From Tetraselmis striata (lineage: Eukaryota > Chlorophyta > Chlorodendrophyceae > Chlorodendrales > Chlorodendraceae): a stretch of 64,000 nucleotides of DNA. This document shows, piece after piece, positions 22,420 through 34,524 of this stretch; the stretch's first letter is position 1; each line of letters starts with the position of its first letter. Location of the stretch: positions 1-64,000 of the forward strand of contig VCJN01000900.1 in the NCBI GenBank assembly GCA_006384855.1, written 5' to 3'. The notes under the pieces are model-generated. The model ran no database searches. It saw nothing but the letters and a program-made list of their open reading frames with translations, and was not told the DNA's origin. The position numbers and the translations under genes were made by a program.

Positions 22420-25400
22420 GGTCTCGGCGTGAAGGGGCGCGAGTGGCGGCCTCTCAACTTGATATACCTTGCCCCTCTCGCCTGTCGACAAGATCGTGGG
22501 CAGCCCGCCCGCGCCCGAAGATTGGAGCGGAACGAGCCTGGGAAGCATCCAGTCGGGCACAAAGCCCTGGAACTATCTGCCCCCTCCGCGCGTCTTCGTC
22601 ACCCGCTTGCACTAGTATTCGTACGGGTGAAAGATAATCGACTTCGCTGCTTCGGAATCCCCAGCTACTCCTCCGATGTCCTGGCGGCGGCGGGATCGTC
22701 CGCGGTCCGAAGGCGGTTTCAGCGTCCTCGCCGATTCCAAGAACCTGCAGATACGGAACGGCAATCCCATGACGGTGGATGCACTGAGAACTCGGTCGGG
22801 AGAGGGTGCCGGAGAGGGGGAAGGAGCGGGGCAGTTCCAAGTGTATGATCATGGCCAGCAGTCTTTAAACCAGTAGTCAGACGGGCGACCTCTGTTAGAG
22901 GTTTCAGCTGGGGAAGCAGTGCCGCATGCGACCACAGATAGCGACCAACCGGTAAGGATTGGTCGCTACAAGCAGCAGCAGTAATCCAGCTACAGGTCGC
23001 TACAGCTACCAGTTCTTGCGAAAGTTTAGCGCTTTGTTTAACTCAAATTGGTAGCGACTACTTGTACCAAACTACGGGTAGCGAGTAAGAATTACCGGTA
23101 AGGAATACAAGGGCTAGCTATCTCTGTTGGTCGCGGTTTCTGTGCAAGCGGAAGTGCGCGATTTCGCCGCTACGTACCTGCACCTGTAGCGAGAGGATTT
23201 TGAGAGGAGGGCGAAGCGATGCGTTGTCGCGCGAGGGAGAGACAACGTAGTCTAGCCTGCTTGCAGGCAGGCAACTCTGGCTGGCGATATTCGCTTGCGC
23301 TGCGCAGACGCACCCCTGGCGCGAGGGTTTTTCCAGACATAGCGACTAGTCGGTATACGTCCGCGCTGGAACCACGCTCCTAAGCCGTGCATCGCGACGA
23401 CTCCTAGCAGCAACTGGTAAGGACTGTGGAGGGCTGACTGGAGAGATCCGCAAACGCCACTTGGCCGACACGACGAGCATCGCAGGTGCGGAGCAATGTG
23501 CGGCCTTTCGCCTGATGATTGCGATCAGGATTCGCTGATAATGATTTCTGAGGCGTAGCACGTTGTCATTTGCGGCTGGGATATAGCGCCCCGATGATCT
23601 TCGCTCAATCGCCATTTCTTGGTGATCCAGAATTCCATTGGTGATCATCACAAGGACATTCAGAGGACCGGGAGCGACTTTCCAGTGAATGTCAATATAA
23701 ATAGTCATAGCAGCTACTACAGCATTTTTTGCACTACATGCAGGTGCGGGTAGAGGTACCCATACCAGATATGACCTTAGCTGGGGAACTGTCCTTGTTG
23801 TAATTCACACCAGTACCAGATATGACCTTAGCAGTGCTGCTGCGACACTGCGGTCATCCCACTCTCGCGCCGGGCAACCGTGCTGGCCCAAAACCAACCT
23901 GCCCAAAACCCGGGCGCATGGAGAATCAAAATCATCAGGGCACACCTTTCTTGGTTGCCTTGATTTCCGCCTGGGGTCGAGGGAGAAGGGTATCGTCTGC
24001 AACGGAAGTGGCGAGCTCAAGAGCTGCCGGTTTTCTCGGTTTCGCTGCAGTTTTGGTAGACTCCCCCCCTTTTTTCCGGCCCTGTTTCCGGTACCCCAAA
24101 ACTTCCAGATGAGGTTCCAGATGATGCGCGGGGTGCCGACCCGCCACCCGGCGGCGCAACAGCTGCGCTCGACACGGGTTGTCTGGCGGCAGTGGCGCCC
24201 TTGCCTCTTTCTTGTTCCAGGCGCTAAGTTTTTTTGCCTGCACGCGCGCTTTTGCTGGCAGCTTTGAACACTTAACAGTGCTGGCGCCGACACCAGGCGG
24301 ATTAACGCCGCACGGCAACCACAGTTGGTAAGTACTCGTGCGGGGTGTGGGTGCCGCAGACTCGGCCGCGGCGTGCGACGGTGTATTTTGCGGCCTGTCT
24401 TTAGGTCTTCGGTGGTGACGCCGCGTTTTAGCAGGAAAAATTACGGCACAGCCGTGCTAGAGACCTGGCTGCGGGGCCTGGGCCTTGCTTTGCACCGCTG
24501 CTAGTTTGGTGGGGCAGCTGGTGGACAGGCCAGAGAGGCACAGCGGGTGGCGGCGGGCGACACACAGCGCAGCTTCTGCGCGACAGTAGTTAGCAACTGT
24601 TTTCCAATGAACCGGTATAAGACGACTAGCCGCCGCTGGGCAGCCACTGGCGACGGATGAGGGCGCCCAAGACCAGGCACGGGGGTACTAGCGCACAGGG
24701 GTTGCTATGGGCCCCCAGACCACTAATGGTTTGCTTGTCAGTCCAAATGCTGCAACTGTGGCTAGCTCCTAAGTTTCACGCGCCGGGTGGGGCGGGTGCG
24801 GGGGGCGTATTGTGGTAAGTCGTACTCGGTTGGCGCGGGGTGGCAGCCGCTTCGTCCGCGCTCGAGCGATATCTCCGCCTGCCCGCCGTCGTCAGCCGTA
24901 GGTTGCGCCGCAAGAGGCGCGCGGAGCAGCAGAGGTGACGGAGCTCATAGTAACTACGGATAGTAGGCGATATCTCTACGCTATTATTGCATGAGCACAT
25001 GCCTCCGACGTCTTATGATGTACGGACGAATGTACTGAATACTGTACTTGCAGATAGTGCCACTGGTGTGAATTACAAAAAGGCAAGTAACAAATCCACC
25101 GCTGAAAGCAGTACTAAATGCAGTACTAAAAGTCATCGTTCCGCGGCGGGCCTGCTCGCGGGTGTCGCCAGCGGCTGCTGGCGGCTGCCCCGCGTCCCCA
25201 CGGCAGTTCTGAATAACAGAGCAAGCAGCCGCCTAAAACCGGCCCGCATCCCGCACGAAGCGGGATGGATGAGTGATGCGCGCACGGCTAAGAGTCCGGG
25301 CCACTCATGCGCGTATGTGCGAGGGTGATATACAGACATGCTATGCAGCTTCAGCAACAGCCAACGGGATGGCGGACGAATTTGCTCCGTCTGATGGGCA

Positions 25401-26260
25401 GCGAGCACGCTCTCGAACCGCCACCAAGCTCATGACCCCGAGGAAATCTCTTGCGAGTATGGCCTCCTGATGAGCCCGGGTGGTGCACCGAGTGCCCCAC
25501 GATGAGAGGGCACCCCGATCTGCGGCCAAGCATGCGACACCGCGCAGAGTGCGGCGCACCCCCTTGCTCACCACATCCATCGTACCGAAGACCATGCCCG
25601 TGAACTCCGACATATCCAAGACGTCTCGAAGAAGGCCCTTATGTCCGGGCTCCGTGTTGTGCCACGCCGCATCCCGCACTGCCGACCCCCGTTGTATTCC
25701 GTCCACCGGGGAGCGCTCAAACCGATCCACAGCCGTGGCCCGGGGGCACAGCAGCGTTGTACTTGACCCCGTACCGCATAGTCTATTGGTACCGCATAGT
25801 GGTACTATATAGGTACATGAGCTAGCGGGAAAAGCCGATCCGGAAACTACCCGAAAAGGTAATAGGAAACGTCCACTACAGCAATTCGCGGTGGAAGCAG
25901 CACCAGAAGAGGGCGCGGAATGAGCACGGGCAAACGCATCAAACTTGGCCGTATGCACTTCGGCAGGGAGAATGCCGCCCAAGGCACCATGCACCCAAGC
26001 TGAGACTCGTTGCAACAACTCTCGCCGCGTGCGCGGCAGGCAGGTGATGGCGGAACTCAGCGGGCTGGCTGGCAGCAAAGTTTCGAAGAGCATGGACGGA
26101 CTGACCACGCAGCATATATAGTAGAGGCTGGTACTAGTAGACAATGCCAATGGTACGAGTACTCATTGACGATTCATCCCTCGCGTTGATATATGTATAT
26201 GGAGATGCTTTACTAAATATGGAGATAACCGTACGTACCAGTACCAGTATAGCTAGCGAC
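22420..26260. other. Intergenic region with small repeats, no supported gene
   Basis: It begins with the presumed promoter/5' UTR of the PNUTS-like gene. A 9-bp perfect hairpin lies at 22940-22967 (AGCGACCAA...TTGGTCGCT), with more AGCGAC/GTCGCT motifs to 23100. TACCAGATATGACCTTAGC is repeated at 23763 and 23814. A 269-codon minus-strand frame (25341-26150) and a 127-codon Lys-rich minus frame (23935-24318) have no family features and are not called as genes. Confidence 0.4.
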
Positions 26261-26659
26261 AGGGTAGTAGACACTTCAAAGGGAGCTAGGCAGGGAAGAT
26301 TAGCCACAAAGTGCGCATGTTTTAATATAACACAGAAATCGCGGGGGACTTTCGGCAAAAGAGTTGCAAAAAAGGGAGGGTGGGTCGTGCATGTAGGAGG
26401 ACAGCAAAAAACTTAGAGAATGGTCCCATCTAGCGACGATGATGGTTTCAAAAGATTTGACGGTACTGGGGTTTAGGTTGTTTGTCGAGTGCGGCAAGCT
26501 CAAAGTGCCGTACTGCAGCATTAGTGCCAGCAAAGCACCAACCAAGACTGCCCGTGCACGCGTGCATTGCGCTTTGGCCGCCTCGTCGAATTGGCGTGGC
26601 GCAGAGGACCCGGGCAGCCGGTATAGACACCCGCATATCCGAAGGGAGGTAGGCCAGGG

Positions 26660-27990
26660 AGACTAGCCACCTCAGTCTTCAAAAATGCGGAGGGGGCGGG
26701 GCGGCGCTCGGCAGAGCGCGGGCGCCGCCGAGAAGGCTGCGGAGGACCACCGTGGGAGAAAGCCAGCCGACCGGGAGCGCGGCGGCGCGGGTAGGAAGCG
26801 TAGTCGGGTCGATGTAGCCGTCGATTACTGCAGAATTGCGGGCCCAACCAGTGGCGGCGGATTGTGTCCAGAGGCACGCCAACTGCGTTTGCACCGGACG
26901 CCACGCCCTTCCGTGAGGAGTGCGAGCTCCACACGAAACCTTCCGGGGGGGGGGGAGGGGGGGGGCTCGATATTGATGCGGCCTTCGGCCCGCTTGAGCC
27001 AGTCGCAGCGGGTAGCGGCGTTCCGCGTGAGGGGTGGTCTGGCACCGTCGCAGGGGAGCGCCTAGAATCGGTCGGGTTGCTTTTGCGGAGGCGGGGGGAG
27101 TATGGAACGCGGCATCGCGGTAGGTGACGAAGCGGCGAACAAGGGCTGTCTAAGTGGGCACGGCGGAAGCATGGCTTTGAAGTAGGGGCTTGAACCCGTC
27201 TCGACGCTTGCGATGACCCGCCGTTATTTTTTGGTTGACGAAGACGTTGACGCTGCGGGCGTCGATGGCCATGTCGTGCGTGCCGCATGAGACGCTAGAC
27301 CCACTACCACGCGAGTTAAACATGAACATCGAACACACGGTCGCGCCGGCGCAAAGGATGTTACCGTCGTCGGGGGTAGATGTAAGAAGGCAGCAAGGTC
27401 GTCGAAGAGGTCGGAGATGACGTCGCACAACAGGGGGCGCGCCGAAGCTCCTCGTTGGTTGTGTGCTTGCGGAGCTGAAGCGCACGCTCCATATAGGTGA
27501 TAGGCGGACCGGTGGCAGGGGCGTCATAACGACCGACCGGTGTGACGCCGGAAGGTGTTGATGGCGGAGAGGTAGTGTTGCAGGGAGCCGGCGCCGATAG
27601 TGCCGCGCTCTGCGATCCATGCGAAATAGCGGACCCACGTTGCCCCGGTGCACTCCAGAGGTGAGACGCCGTCCTCGTCGATGCAGATATCGGCGAAAAG
27701 GCAAACCTTGCCCTCGTCGTACTTGGAGTAGGTGCCGACTGTGAGCGATTTAGTCAAAAGGTTGAGCACCTTGGCACTCCATTCGTCCGTGCCGTACATA
27801 GCTTCGATGCTGCCTTGCATGAGCTCCTCTAGGCGGCCTTCGCCTCGTGTCGGCGATAAAATACGGGGGCGGTTTCGTGGAGCGACGGACTCGCGCCTAA
27901 ATGCGCCGTGTGCTGCCGCGGATTTTGCTGATGGCGTTGGCCGGGTGCTGACGATGACGACGGGAGCATATGCAGTACGAATGTAATGCC
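26660..27990 (-). pseudogene. Tyrosine recombinase of copy A (frameshifted)
   Basis: The N-terminal part (27820-27524) has the core-binding pattern SPLE.T.AT.VRY.AWI.ERG.IGA.SLQ.Y..AINTF shared with copy C. The middle contains FMFNSRG, the likely first catalytic Arg region. The C-terminal part has SSHSSRKG (HxxR box), then a frameshift, then WARNSAVIDGYIDPT with the candidate nucleophile Tyr at 26816-26814. DIRS-type retroelements and Cryptons both use such enzymes. Several frame changes make this copy non-functional as read. Confidence 0.6.
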
Positions 27991-29849
27991 GGGAAGGTAG
28001 GTTGATGTAGCCGGCTGACCTCGTAGCGGGCGCGTCGCGCGAGCCACGTACCTAGCCCGACGGGCTGCGCGCGAGAGGGCGATGTGCGAGCGGCGGGCAG
28101 AAAGTGTTAGCGCGGCAAGTCGAGATGGGCGCGCGAGAAATGGGGCCGGAGTCGGTGTATATTTTCGTGAAGTAGAAATTTACATTCAAATTTGAATTAA
28201 TTACAACGTGCTACCCGGCTGCTCTCCACCGCTAAGACCGGGTTGTTCTTAGGGCCTACCATCTGTAACCATAGTAGGAACACATATAGTTTAATTGCAG
28301 GTCAAGCTTCCGGCCACCCTCTTTCGTTTCTAAACCCCGTCTCCTTCCATCACGTGATCAGAAGCTGTATTATTTTCCGGATAACTACGTCTAGCCGCAC
28401 GTACAAGCGACTGCCGCTAATTGGCAGCAGTACGGGGATTACAAATGCAAAACTCGCCCCACCCCCGTAAATAAGGTGTTCATGTACATCGGTAATGCAC
28501 CGGCACCGCGCAGTCTTCGGTCGTCGTGCTGCGTCTTGGCTCTGCCTGCAACTATCGCTGAAAATATCCCGCAGGTCGCAGTAGTGTTGATTGCCCCACC
28601 GCGCCGGCGCTGTTGCGGTCCGCCGGCCTCGGCCGCGGTCCACCGATGCTGCCTCGTCCATCTCTCCCGCCTGAGCTCTTGCGGTAGGATCCCCAATGGG
28701 GACTGGAGCGAGAAAGGCGGGCACCAACCCCCCCCCCCCCCCCTCCCCCCCCATCCGTCCGCGTGTCGTCGCTCCGTGGTCGGGACTAGGCCGGTCATGC
28801 TCGCCCGCTCGCTTCCGCAGCGCGCCTCGCGTCGCTGCAGCCGCCCGTCCATGGTCAAAGCAAGGTGGCCGCCAGCCGACTCCTCCCGTTGCATGGCTGC
28901 GACTCCCTCAGGGTACTCCGGCTCCTGTCTGATGGCCCCTTAGTCGTTGCCACGCCTAGCTCCCCCCTCCCCCCCCTGAACGCCCGCCCCACTTTTAAGT
29001 GCCGGCGGGCTCCCGTCTCCTCGCGCTCGCCGCCCTCGCCCGTTCTCACGGGGTGGCTGAGGGTTTCCCGTGTGTTCCGAACGGGTCAGCCGCAGATTGC
29101 CGCTATATTAGGCCGGGCATCGAGTGATTCACATGTGCAACACATACGGGTGGGGGGTACACACGCCAGCTCTTTTGCCAGTCGGTCGCGGGTCGAGGTA
29201 CGGTCGCGGGGGCAAGGTACGAGAACACGACTTTTTGGAACACCCTACTTCGCGAGTAGGCTCCCCCCGTCCGAGTCGTAAACACCCCCTCCCCACCCGT
29301 AGGCGGATCTCAGAGAGGCCGCCGCAAGGCCGAGGTCGTACAAGAATTTTTTTGCAGGCCCCGTACATGGTTGTTGCCCGGCGGCGGCGCCAAGAGGCGC
29401 TATTGGGACTCCGAGTATTATTTGAAAAGCCCCCCGTATGGCTCCATGGTCGTCGCATGATCCATTGACTCGCCACAACCGGCCACCCCGCTCAGCCCCC
29501 TGCCGCACCCAACCGGGCAAGGGTCTTAGGGGCTACAAGCAAGGTGAGGTGAGGTAGAGCTGAGGGTGGTGCCGCCGGGGCTGCCGCACCCAGGATCCTC
29601 AGCTCCCGGTGGGCCGCAGCTTGGGTGCGGGCGCCTAAAGTAGAAGGGCATGTTAAAGTTGGAGGGGTTGACATAGGCAAGGGTAGGGAAAGGACGACGA
29701 CCCGGCTGGGCGAGTTCGTAGTCAGGGAGTCCCGCTCATGCCGACGACTTCAGTGCACTGTCGCTTGGAAAGCACGCCCGGAGTCGTGTCCTTGAAACGA
29801 TGTTGCAAGGGGGTCGGCACCGAGGAGCAACCCATCATTCGGCCTTGTC

Positions 29850-30311
29850 GGTCGTCTAGCCCGCGACCTTCGTCTTGCCCTTACCAATGTCCTTGGCGGT
29901 GTCTTTGGCGGTTCGTGCCGCCGCCGCCTCGCGCGTCGGTCGGGTGGTCTTGAAGTAGTCGCGGTTGTTGCCGCTCCCGTCACAGTCGTGGTCGTTGCGC
30001 CGTTTGCCACCTCCGAAGCGCAGGCGGACCGACGTCTTCGCGGCACTCGCGATGTTCGTGATCCTTGTAGAGCTCCGGCAGCTCGGTGAACTCGGGCGGT
30101 TCCATTTTCTCGGTGCCAAGACGGAGCTATCGCTAACATCGAGAGCTAAGGGGCCGCCGTTGTGCATTTACGTGTCCTAGTGCTTGCGAAGGTAGGCCAA
30201 GCGGAATCAATGACCGTCGTCGACGGCCTCCATGCTGTGGACGACGGCCTCGAGCCGCTGCCCGAACGCTTGCATAGTCACATCGGTGACACACGCCGCA
30301 ACTAGCAGCTT
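29850..30311 (-). pseudogene. Gag-like fragment of copy A (C-terminal part)
   Basis: Contains the ANIASAAK...NRDYFKTTRPTREA stretch, which matches residues in the C-terminal quarter of the gag-like protein of copy B, with frame changes. The N-terminal part is absent because the CACTA element begins at 30312. Confidence 0.55.
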
Positions 30312-30333
30312 CACTGTGAGATTCAGATGTGAC
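30312..30333. repeat. Left terminal inverted repeat of CACTA copy 2
   Basis: Begins CACTGTGAGATTCAGATGTG; identical to the end of copy 1. Directly preceded by gag sequence of copy A. Confidence 0.85.
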
Positions 30334-30911
30334 GTAAATGTGCCCTACTGGTGACGAACGACGACATACGGGGACGATACGGGACGGACGAGGGACGTGG
30401 ATTTCATACCCAGTAGCGACGACTATCGCGCGCGACCTGTAAAGTACTATATGAATTTCTCGTTTCCATAATTTCATCAAATTGATATGCGCACGCGGGC
30501 TCGCGTGTCGCCCGCCGACGCGGAGCACCCGGGCTAAGTACAGGCGGATGTACGCACTCATTGCACATCGCCGCACATCGCTGACCGCACATCGCTGACC
30601 GCTGACCCCGCGGTGTGCCGCGATGTGCGGCACGACGGGCGGAGGTGTGGGCGGATGTAGGTGGTACGGTAGGTGGTAGGCGGTAGGTGGTGTTCGTAGG
30701 TGCGCGTTTTAATGCAGCCGCCCTAACTGCTGATGATTGTGTAACGCCCCAGCACGCGCATGAAGTACGGGGTCGCCTCACGGTCACCGCCGCTCACCGT
30801 TGAATCAAGCGCGGACAGCCGCGCACTCGCATCTGTGTTGCCTGCCGGTGGTGGGTTACATCCACCCCAACTCTCAACCCCCCCCCCCGCCCCCCGCGCG
30901 CGGCAGCAGGC

Positions 30912-32390
30912 ATGCCGGCAAAGGGATGGATAGCGAGTGTGTCGAAGGATGGCGTGTACACATGCAAGCACTGCCACGGCATCGTGACGGGTAGTAGTGA
31001 AAGGACGGCGCGAGAGCGGCACTTCCGGAAATACCCGAACTGTAGCCACTCGTTGAAGCGTGCGGCTAAGTTGCGCCGCAAGGCCGCCTTATCACAACCA
31101 GCAGCAGCAGGGGCGGCAGCAGCAGCAGCAGCAACAGCAGCAACAAGCGCGGCAGCAGGAGTAGCTGCAGCCGTCGGAAACGGCCCGCCGGCGCCGGTCT
31201 CGGACGACGGCGGCTCGAAGGTGGACGATGTGATGGGCGTGGGGGAGGACCCCGTTGGCGAAGACGGTATGGACATCGACGCGCCTGCGTGGCCGCCGGC
31301 GGGCGTCGAACCCGCGATGAGGGCGTGATATGGAAAGGCGATCCCGGCGACTTCTACATGAAGGTCATCGCCAAGAAGTTCCGGGGAGTATGGCACTACG
31401 GCGTGATAACCGGCGTCGTTACCGAGTGGGTGTTGGAGGACTACGGCGGGGCGACCCAGTGGCGCGCTGTTTTCGAGGACGGTGACATTGTGGACCTTCT
31501 GCGTTCAGAGGTGAGTGGGCCCGGCCTGTGTGCTGGTGGCACCACTCACCTGCGGTTGTATGGAATCACACGCACCCGCCCGGTCGGCGTGGCAGGTTGT
31601 GGAGGCTATGGCGGCTGCCCAGGAGCACCCCACTGTGGATGCGGACGGGGAGGCTCGCTTGGTAACCGTCCATCAAGGCGATGACTTGTCCAGTGAATCA
31701 CGCACCTTGCCCGGCGTGCGTTCAACACAACCCGGCTGGCGGAGGCCAAGCAGAACACTGGCTGCCATGGCGTGTGCCATGTGCATGTGGTCCTGGGCTA
31801 TGTCAACATGATCAACCTCTTCCCCCTCGCGCCGTTCCACCTGTTTTTTTTTGGCTTGGGAAGGGACTTCTGGAGGAAATTTGTCACCGTGCAGGGCCAC
31901 ATTGGATTCCGAGCTATGAAGCAGGAAGACCGGCGCCAGGCTTTAGTCCCGATACCCAGCAACTTTGAACGCGGGTTGCGCCCTTCGTTTGCAGTGTCCA
32001 AGAATCGAAAGGTAACCCCCCCCCCCCCCCCCCCCCCGGGCGTGGGCGTGGGCGTGGGCGTGGGCGTGACGGCATTCCCCTCCATGACTGCAGGGTCAGG
32101 CAAGGTGACGGTGCAGTCCGGCTGGGTCATGGAGGACTGCTTGCACCACATGGAAACGTTTTCCATTCTTAACGCCGGTCCGCTGCTCGAGGAGGCCCGG
32201 GTGAAGGCGATCATGACCGAGAAGGAGCTTCGCGTCCCTAGGCGGTGCTTGGGCACATGTACAAGCGCATGCAAGGAGCTGCGTGGTTCGTCACGCGGTG
32301 GGGGTTGCAGAATGTGGTGACGGAGGAGGACGGCCCCGAGCGCAAGGCGCAGGTGGACGCGCTCACTAGGGAGGGGAGGACTCGATACCC
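30912..32390 (+). pseudogene. Degraded CACTA transposase, core deleted
   Basis: Starts MPAKGW like copy 1 and keeps the BED-like finger (CKHC...H-x5-C), the Ala-rich linker and the Tudor-like segment, with a frame change near 31310. After the acidic linker (31695) the sequence jumps to the segment that in copy 1 lies about 1.35 kb further on (near 1030 there), removing the tnp2 core with its cysteine pair and GCPWCR motif. The C-tract intron (donor at 32011, acceptor near 32095) is kept. The frame then runs TREGRTRY straight into the minisatellite. Encoded transposase activity is not expected. Confidence 0.75.
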
Positions 32391-33587
32391 CGCGCGGCGC
32401 CAAGGCGCGGCGGCCGGGGCAGCGCGGCGCCAAGGCGCGGCGGCCGGGGCAGCGCGGCGCCAAGGCGCGGCGGCCGGGGCAGCGCGGCGCCAAGGCGCGG
32501 CGGCCGGGGCAGCGCGGCGCCAAGGCGCGGCGGCCGGGGAGCGCGGCGCCAAGGCGCGGCGGCCGGGGCAGCGCGGCGCCAAGGCGCGGCGGCCGGGGCA
32601 GCGCGGCGCCAAGGCGCGGCGGCCGGGGCAGCGCGGCGCCAAGGCGCGGCGGCCGGGGGAGCGCGGCGCCAAGGCGCGGCGGCCGGGGCAGCGCGGCGCC
32701 AAGGCGCGGCGGCCGGGGCAGCGCGGCGCCAAGGCGCGGCGGCCGGGGCAGCGCGGCGCCAAGGCGCGGCGGCCGGGGCAGCGCGGCGCCAAGGCGCGGC
32801 GGCCGGGGCAGCGCGGCGCCAAGGCGCGGCGGCCGGGGCAGCGCGGCGCCAAGACAGCGGCGGCCGGGGCAGCGCGGCGCCAAGGCGCGGCGGCCGGGGG
32901 AGCGCGGCGCCAAGGCGCGGCGGCCGGGGCAGCGCGGCGCCAAGGCGCGGCGGCCGGGGCAGCGCGGCGCCAAGGCGCGGCGGCCGGGCAGCGCGGCGCC
33001 AAGGCGCGGCGGCCGGGGCAGCGCGGCGCCAAGGCGCGGCGGCCGGGGCAGCGCGGCGCCAAGGCGCGGCGGCCGGGGCAGCGCGGCGCCAAGGCGCGGC
33101 GGCCGGGGCAGCGCGGCGCCAAGGCGCGGCGGCCGGGGCAGCGCGGCGCCAAGGCGCGGCGGCCGGGGCAGCGCGGCGCCAAGGCGCGGCGGCCGGGGCA
33201 GCGCGGCGCCAAGGCGCGGCGGCCGGGGCAGCGCGGCGCCAAGGCGCGGCGGCCGGGGCAGCGCGGCGCCAAGGCGCGGCGGCCGGGGCAGCGCGGCGCC
33301 AAGGCGCGGCGGCCGGGGCAGCGCGGCGCCAAGACAGCGGCGGCCGGGGCAGCGCGGCGCCAAGACAGCGGCGGCCGGGGCAGCGCGGCGCCAAGGCGCG
33401 GCGGCCGGGGCAGCGCGGCGCCAAGGCGCGGCGGCCGGGGCAGCGCGGCGCCAAGACAGCGGCGGCCGGGGCAGCGCGGCGCCAAGACAGCGGCGGCCGG
33501 GGCAGCGCGGCGCCAAGACAGCGGCGGCCGGGGCAGCGCGGCGCCAAGACAGCGGCGGCCGGGGCAGCGCGGCGCCAAGACAGCGCA
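32391..33587. repeat. GC-rich minisatellite, 30-bp unit, about 40 copies
   Basis: The unit is CAAGGCGCGGCGGCCGGGGC plus AGCGCGGCGC, almost perfectly repeated. Near the right end several units are 31 bp, with AAGACAGC in place of AAGGCGC, and a few units miss one base. Each unit carries GGCGCC and CGGCCG palindromes and a GGGG run. It is open in several frames on both strands simply because it has no A/T-rich codons; none of those frames is a protein. Confidence 0.95.
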
Positions 33588-34175
33588 TACAGCGGAATCG
33601 GCGGAAAGGGATGCATTACAAGCTGTGGACGGCAGCCGCTGAAAACTATGCGGTCATGCCGCAACAACCCCAGCACTGGCTTCTGGATACCTCTGATCTG
33701 GCTGACGGCGGCGGGCTGCGGGATGCAGGGCCGCATGACTGAGGTGGCGGTGCTGGTGAGCCCGCAGAGTCTGCATGCGGCGGAGGCGGCGCAGCCGCAT
33801 AGGCACTAGACAATGCTCTGAAGCGAGCCCCAATTGTCTGCCCAGCGCCTGCCCCAATGTAACGCACCAGCTTGGCAGCAATTGGCAGCTCTTTTGCCCC
33901 CCCCCTCCACCCCACAGACACACTACCAATACCAGTTTCTCATCCCGGCGGGCAGTTGATGCGTATACCCAGGCTTGTGCGTACGCGGTGCGGGGGGGGG
34001 GGGGGGGGGGATCACTATAGCTAAGCTAGTGATGTGAGATATGAGTGCAGCAACAGATATTGTGCAAGATATTATACGATGGCATGCAAGCGGGTCCCCG
34101 CTCTTCCACAATCATTGGCCCTGCTCCCTCTTGCCCCGCCCCCGGTGCCCTTTAGCTGCTCTCAGCATCCCGAGT
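33588..34175. other. Non-coding sequence after the minisatellite
   Basis: No gene seen. A G tract lies at 33990-34009, and the sequence near 34020-34090 is AT-richer. Confidence 0.4.
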
Positions 34176-34490
34176 GGGATGGGCGGGGCAGCGGTTGCTA
34201 CCGAGTGAGGCGTAGCATCGTTTGCAGTAGCAACGCAGCCTTTCCGGTGTGACGCCGCCTGGATGTAACCCAGCAATACGCGCAAAGTGCAAGTGCAAGC
34301 TGCTGATGGCGGGGATCCCGCGCGGGGGGGGGGGGGGGGGGGGGCAGCGGCTGTGGGATAGGCGCGGCAGCGGTTGCTACAGAGTGAGGCGTCGCATTGT
34401 TTGCAGTAGCAACGCAGCCTTTCCGGTTGCATAGTGTGACGCAGCCTGGATGTAACCCAGCAGTACGCGCAAAGTGCAAGTTTTACACGT
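34176..34490. repeat. Tandem duplication of a ~130-bp block
   Basis: 34176-34300 and 34355-34485 share the order GCAGCGGTTGCTAC, AGTAGCAACGCAGCCTTTCC, CTGGATGTAACCCAGCA and ACGCGCAAAGTGCAAG. A G tract (34324-34344) lies between the copies. Confidence 0.75.
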
Positions 34491-34524
34491 CCGTGTGCCC
34501 CACCCAATGACATTGCGCCCGACC

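Larger units (their letters stand above)
26270..30311 (-). mobile_element. Gag/tyrosine-recombinase element, copy A (degraded, cut by CACTA copy 2)
   Basis: On the minus strand a gag fragment is followed by about 1.8 kb of mostly non-coding DNA and a tyrosine recombinase. Copy B at 39.0-42.1 kb matches it over several blocks (29650-29850 with 40450-40650; 26640-27200 with 39205-39780). The gag frame ends exactly where the CACTA terminus begins at 30312, so the CACTA end lies in it. The middle part (28.05-29.6 kb) holds a mixed C/T tract at 28731-28753 and no frame resembling a reverse transcriptase. The left boundary is approximate. Confidence 0.65.

Noticed and set aside
23805..24318. Two overlapping minus-strand ORFs (127 and 162 codons)
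   Set aside because: No family features; one is Lys/Arg-rich but without start context or neighbours to support it.
25341..26150. 269-codon minus-strand ORF
   Set aside because: No recognisable domain, odd composition, and next to a decayed element; could be chance in GC-rich DNA.
28350..29520. Possible reverse transcriptase in the middle of copy A
   Set aside because: I read the minus- and plus-strand frames and found no YxDD/FxDD box or RT fingers motif; the sequence is C-rich and without long frames.
32391..33587. CRISPR-like array
   Set aside because: The repeats are contiguous without unique spacers, and the context is a eukaryotic transposon.
32238..33736. Long ORFs of 440-600 codons on both strands (Ala/Arg/Pro repeats)
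   Set aside because: They are readings of the 30-bp GC-rich minisatellite, open in several frames at once, and so not evidence of a protein.
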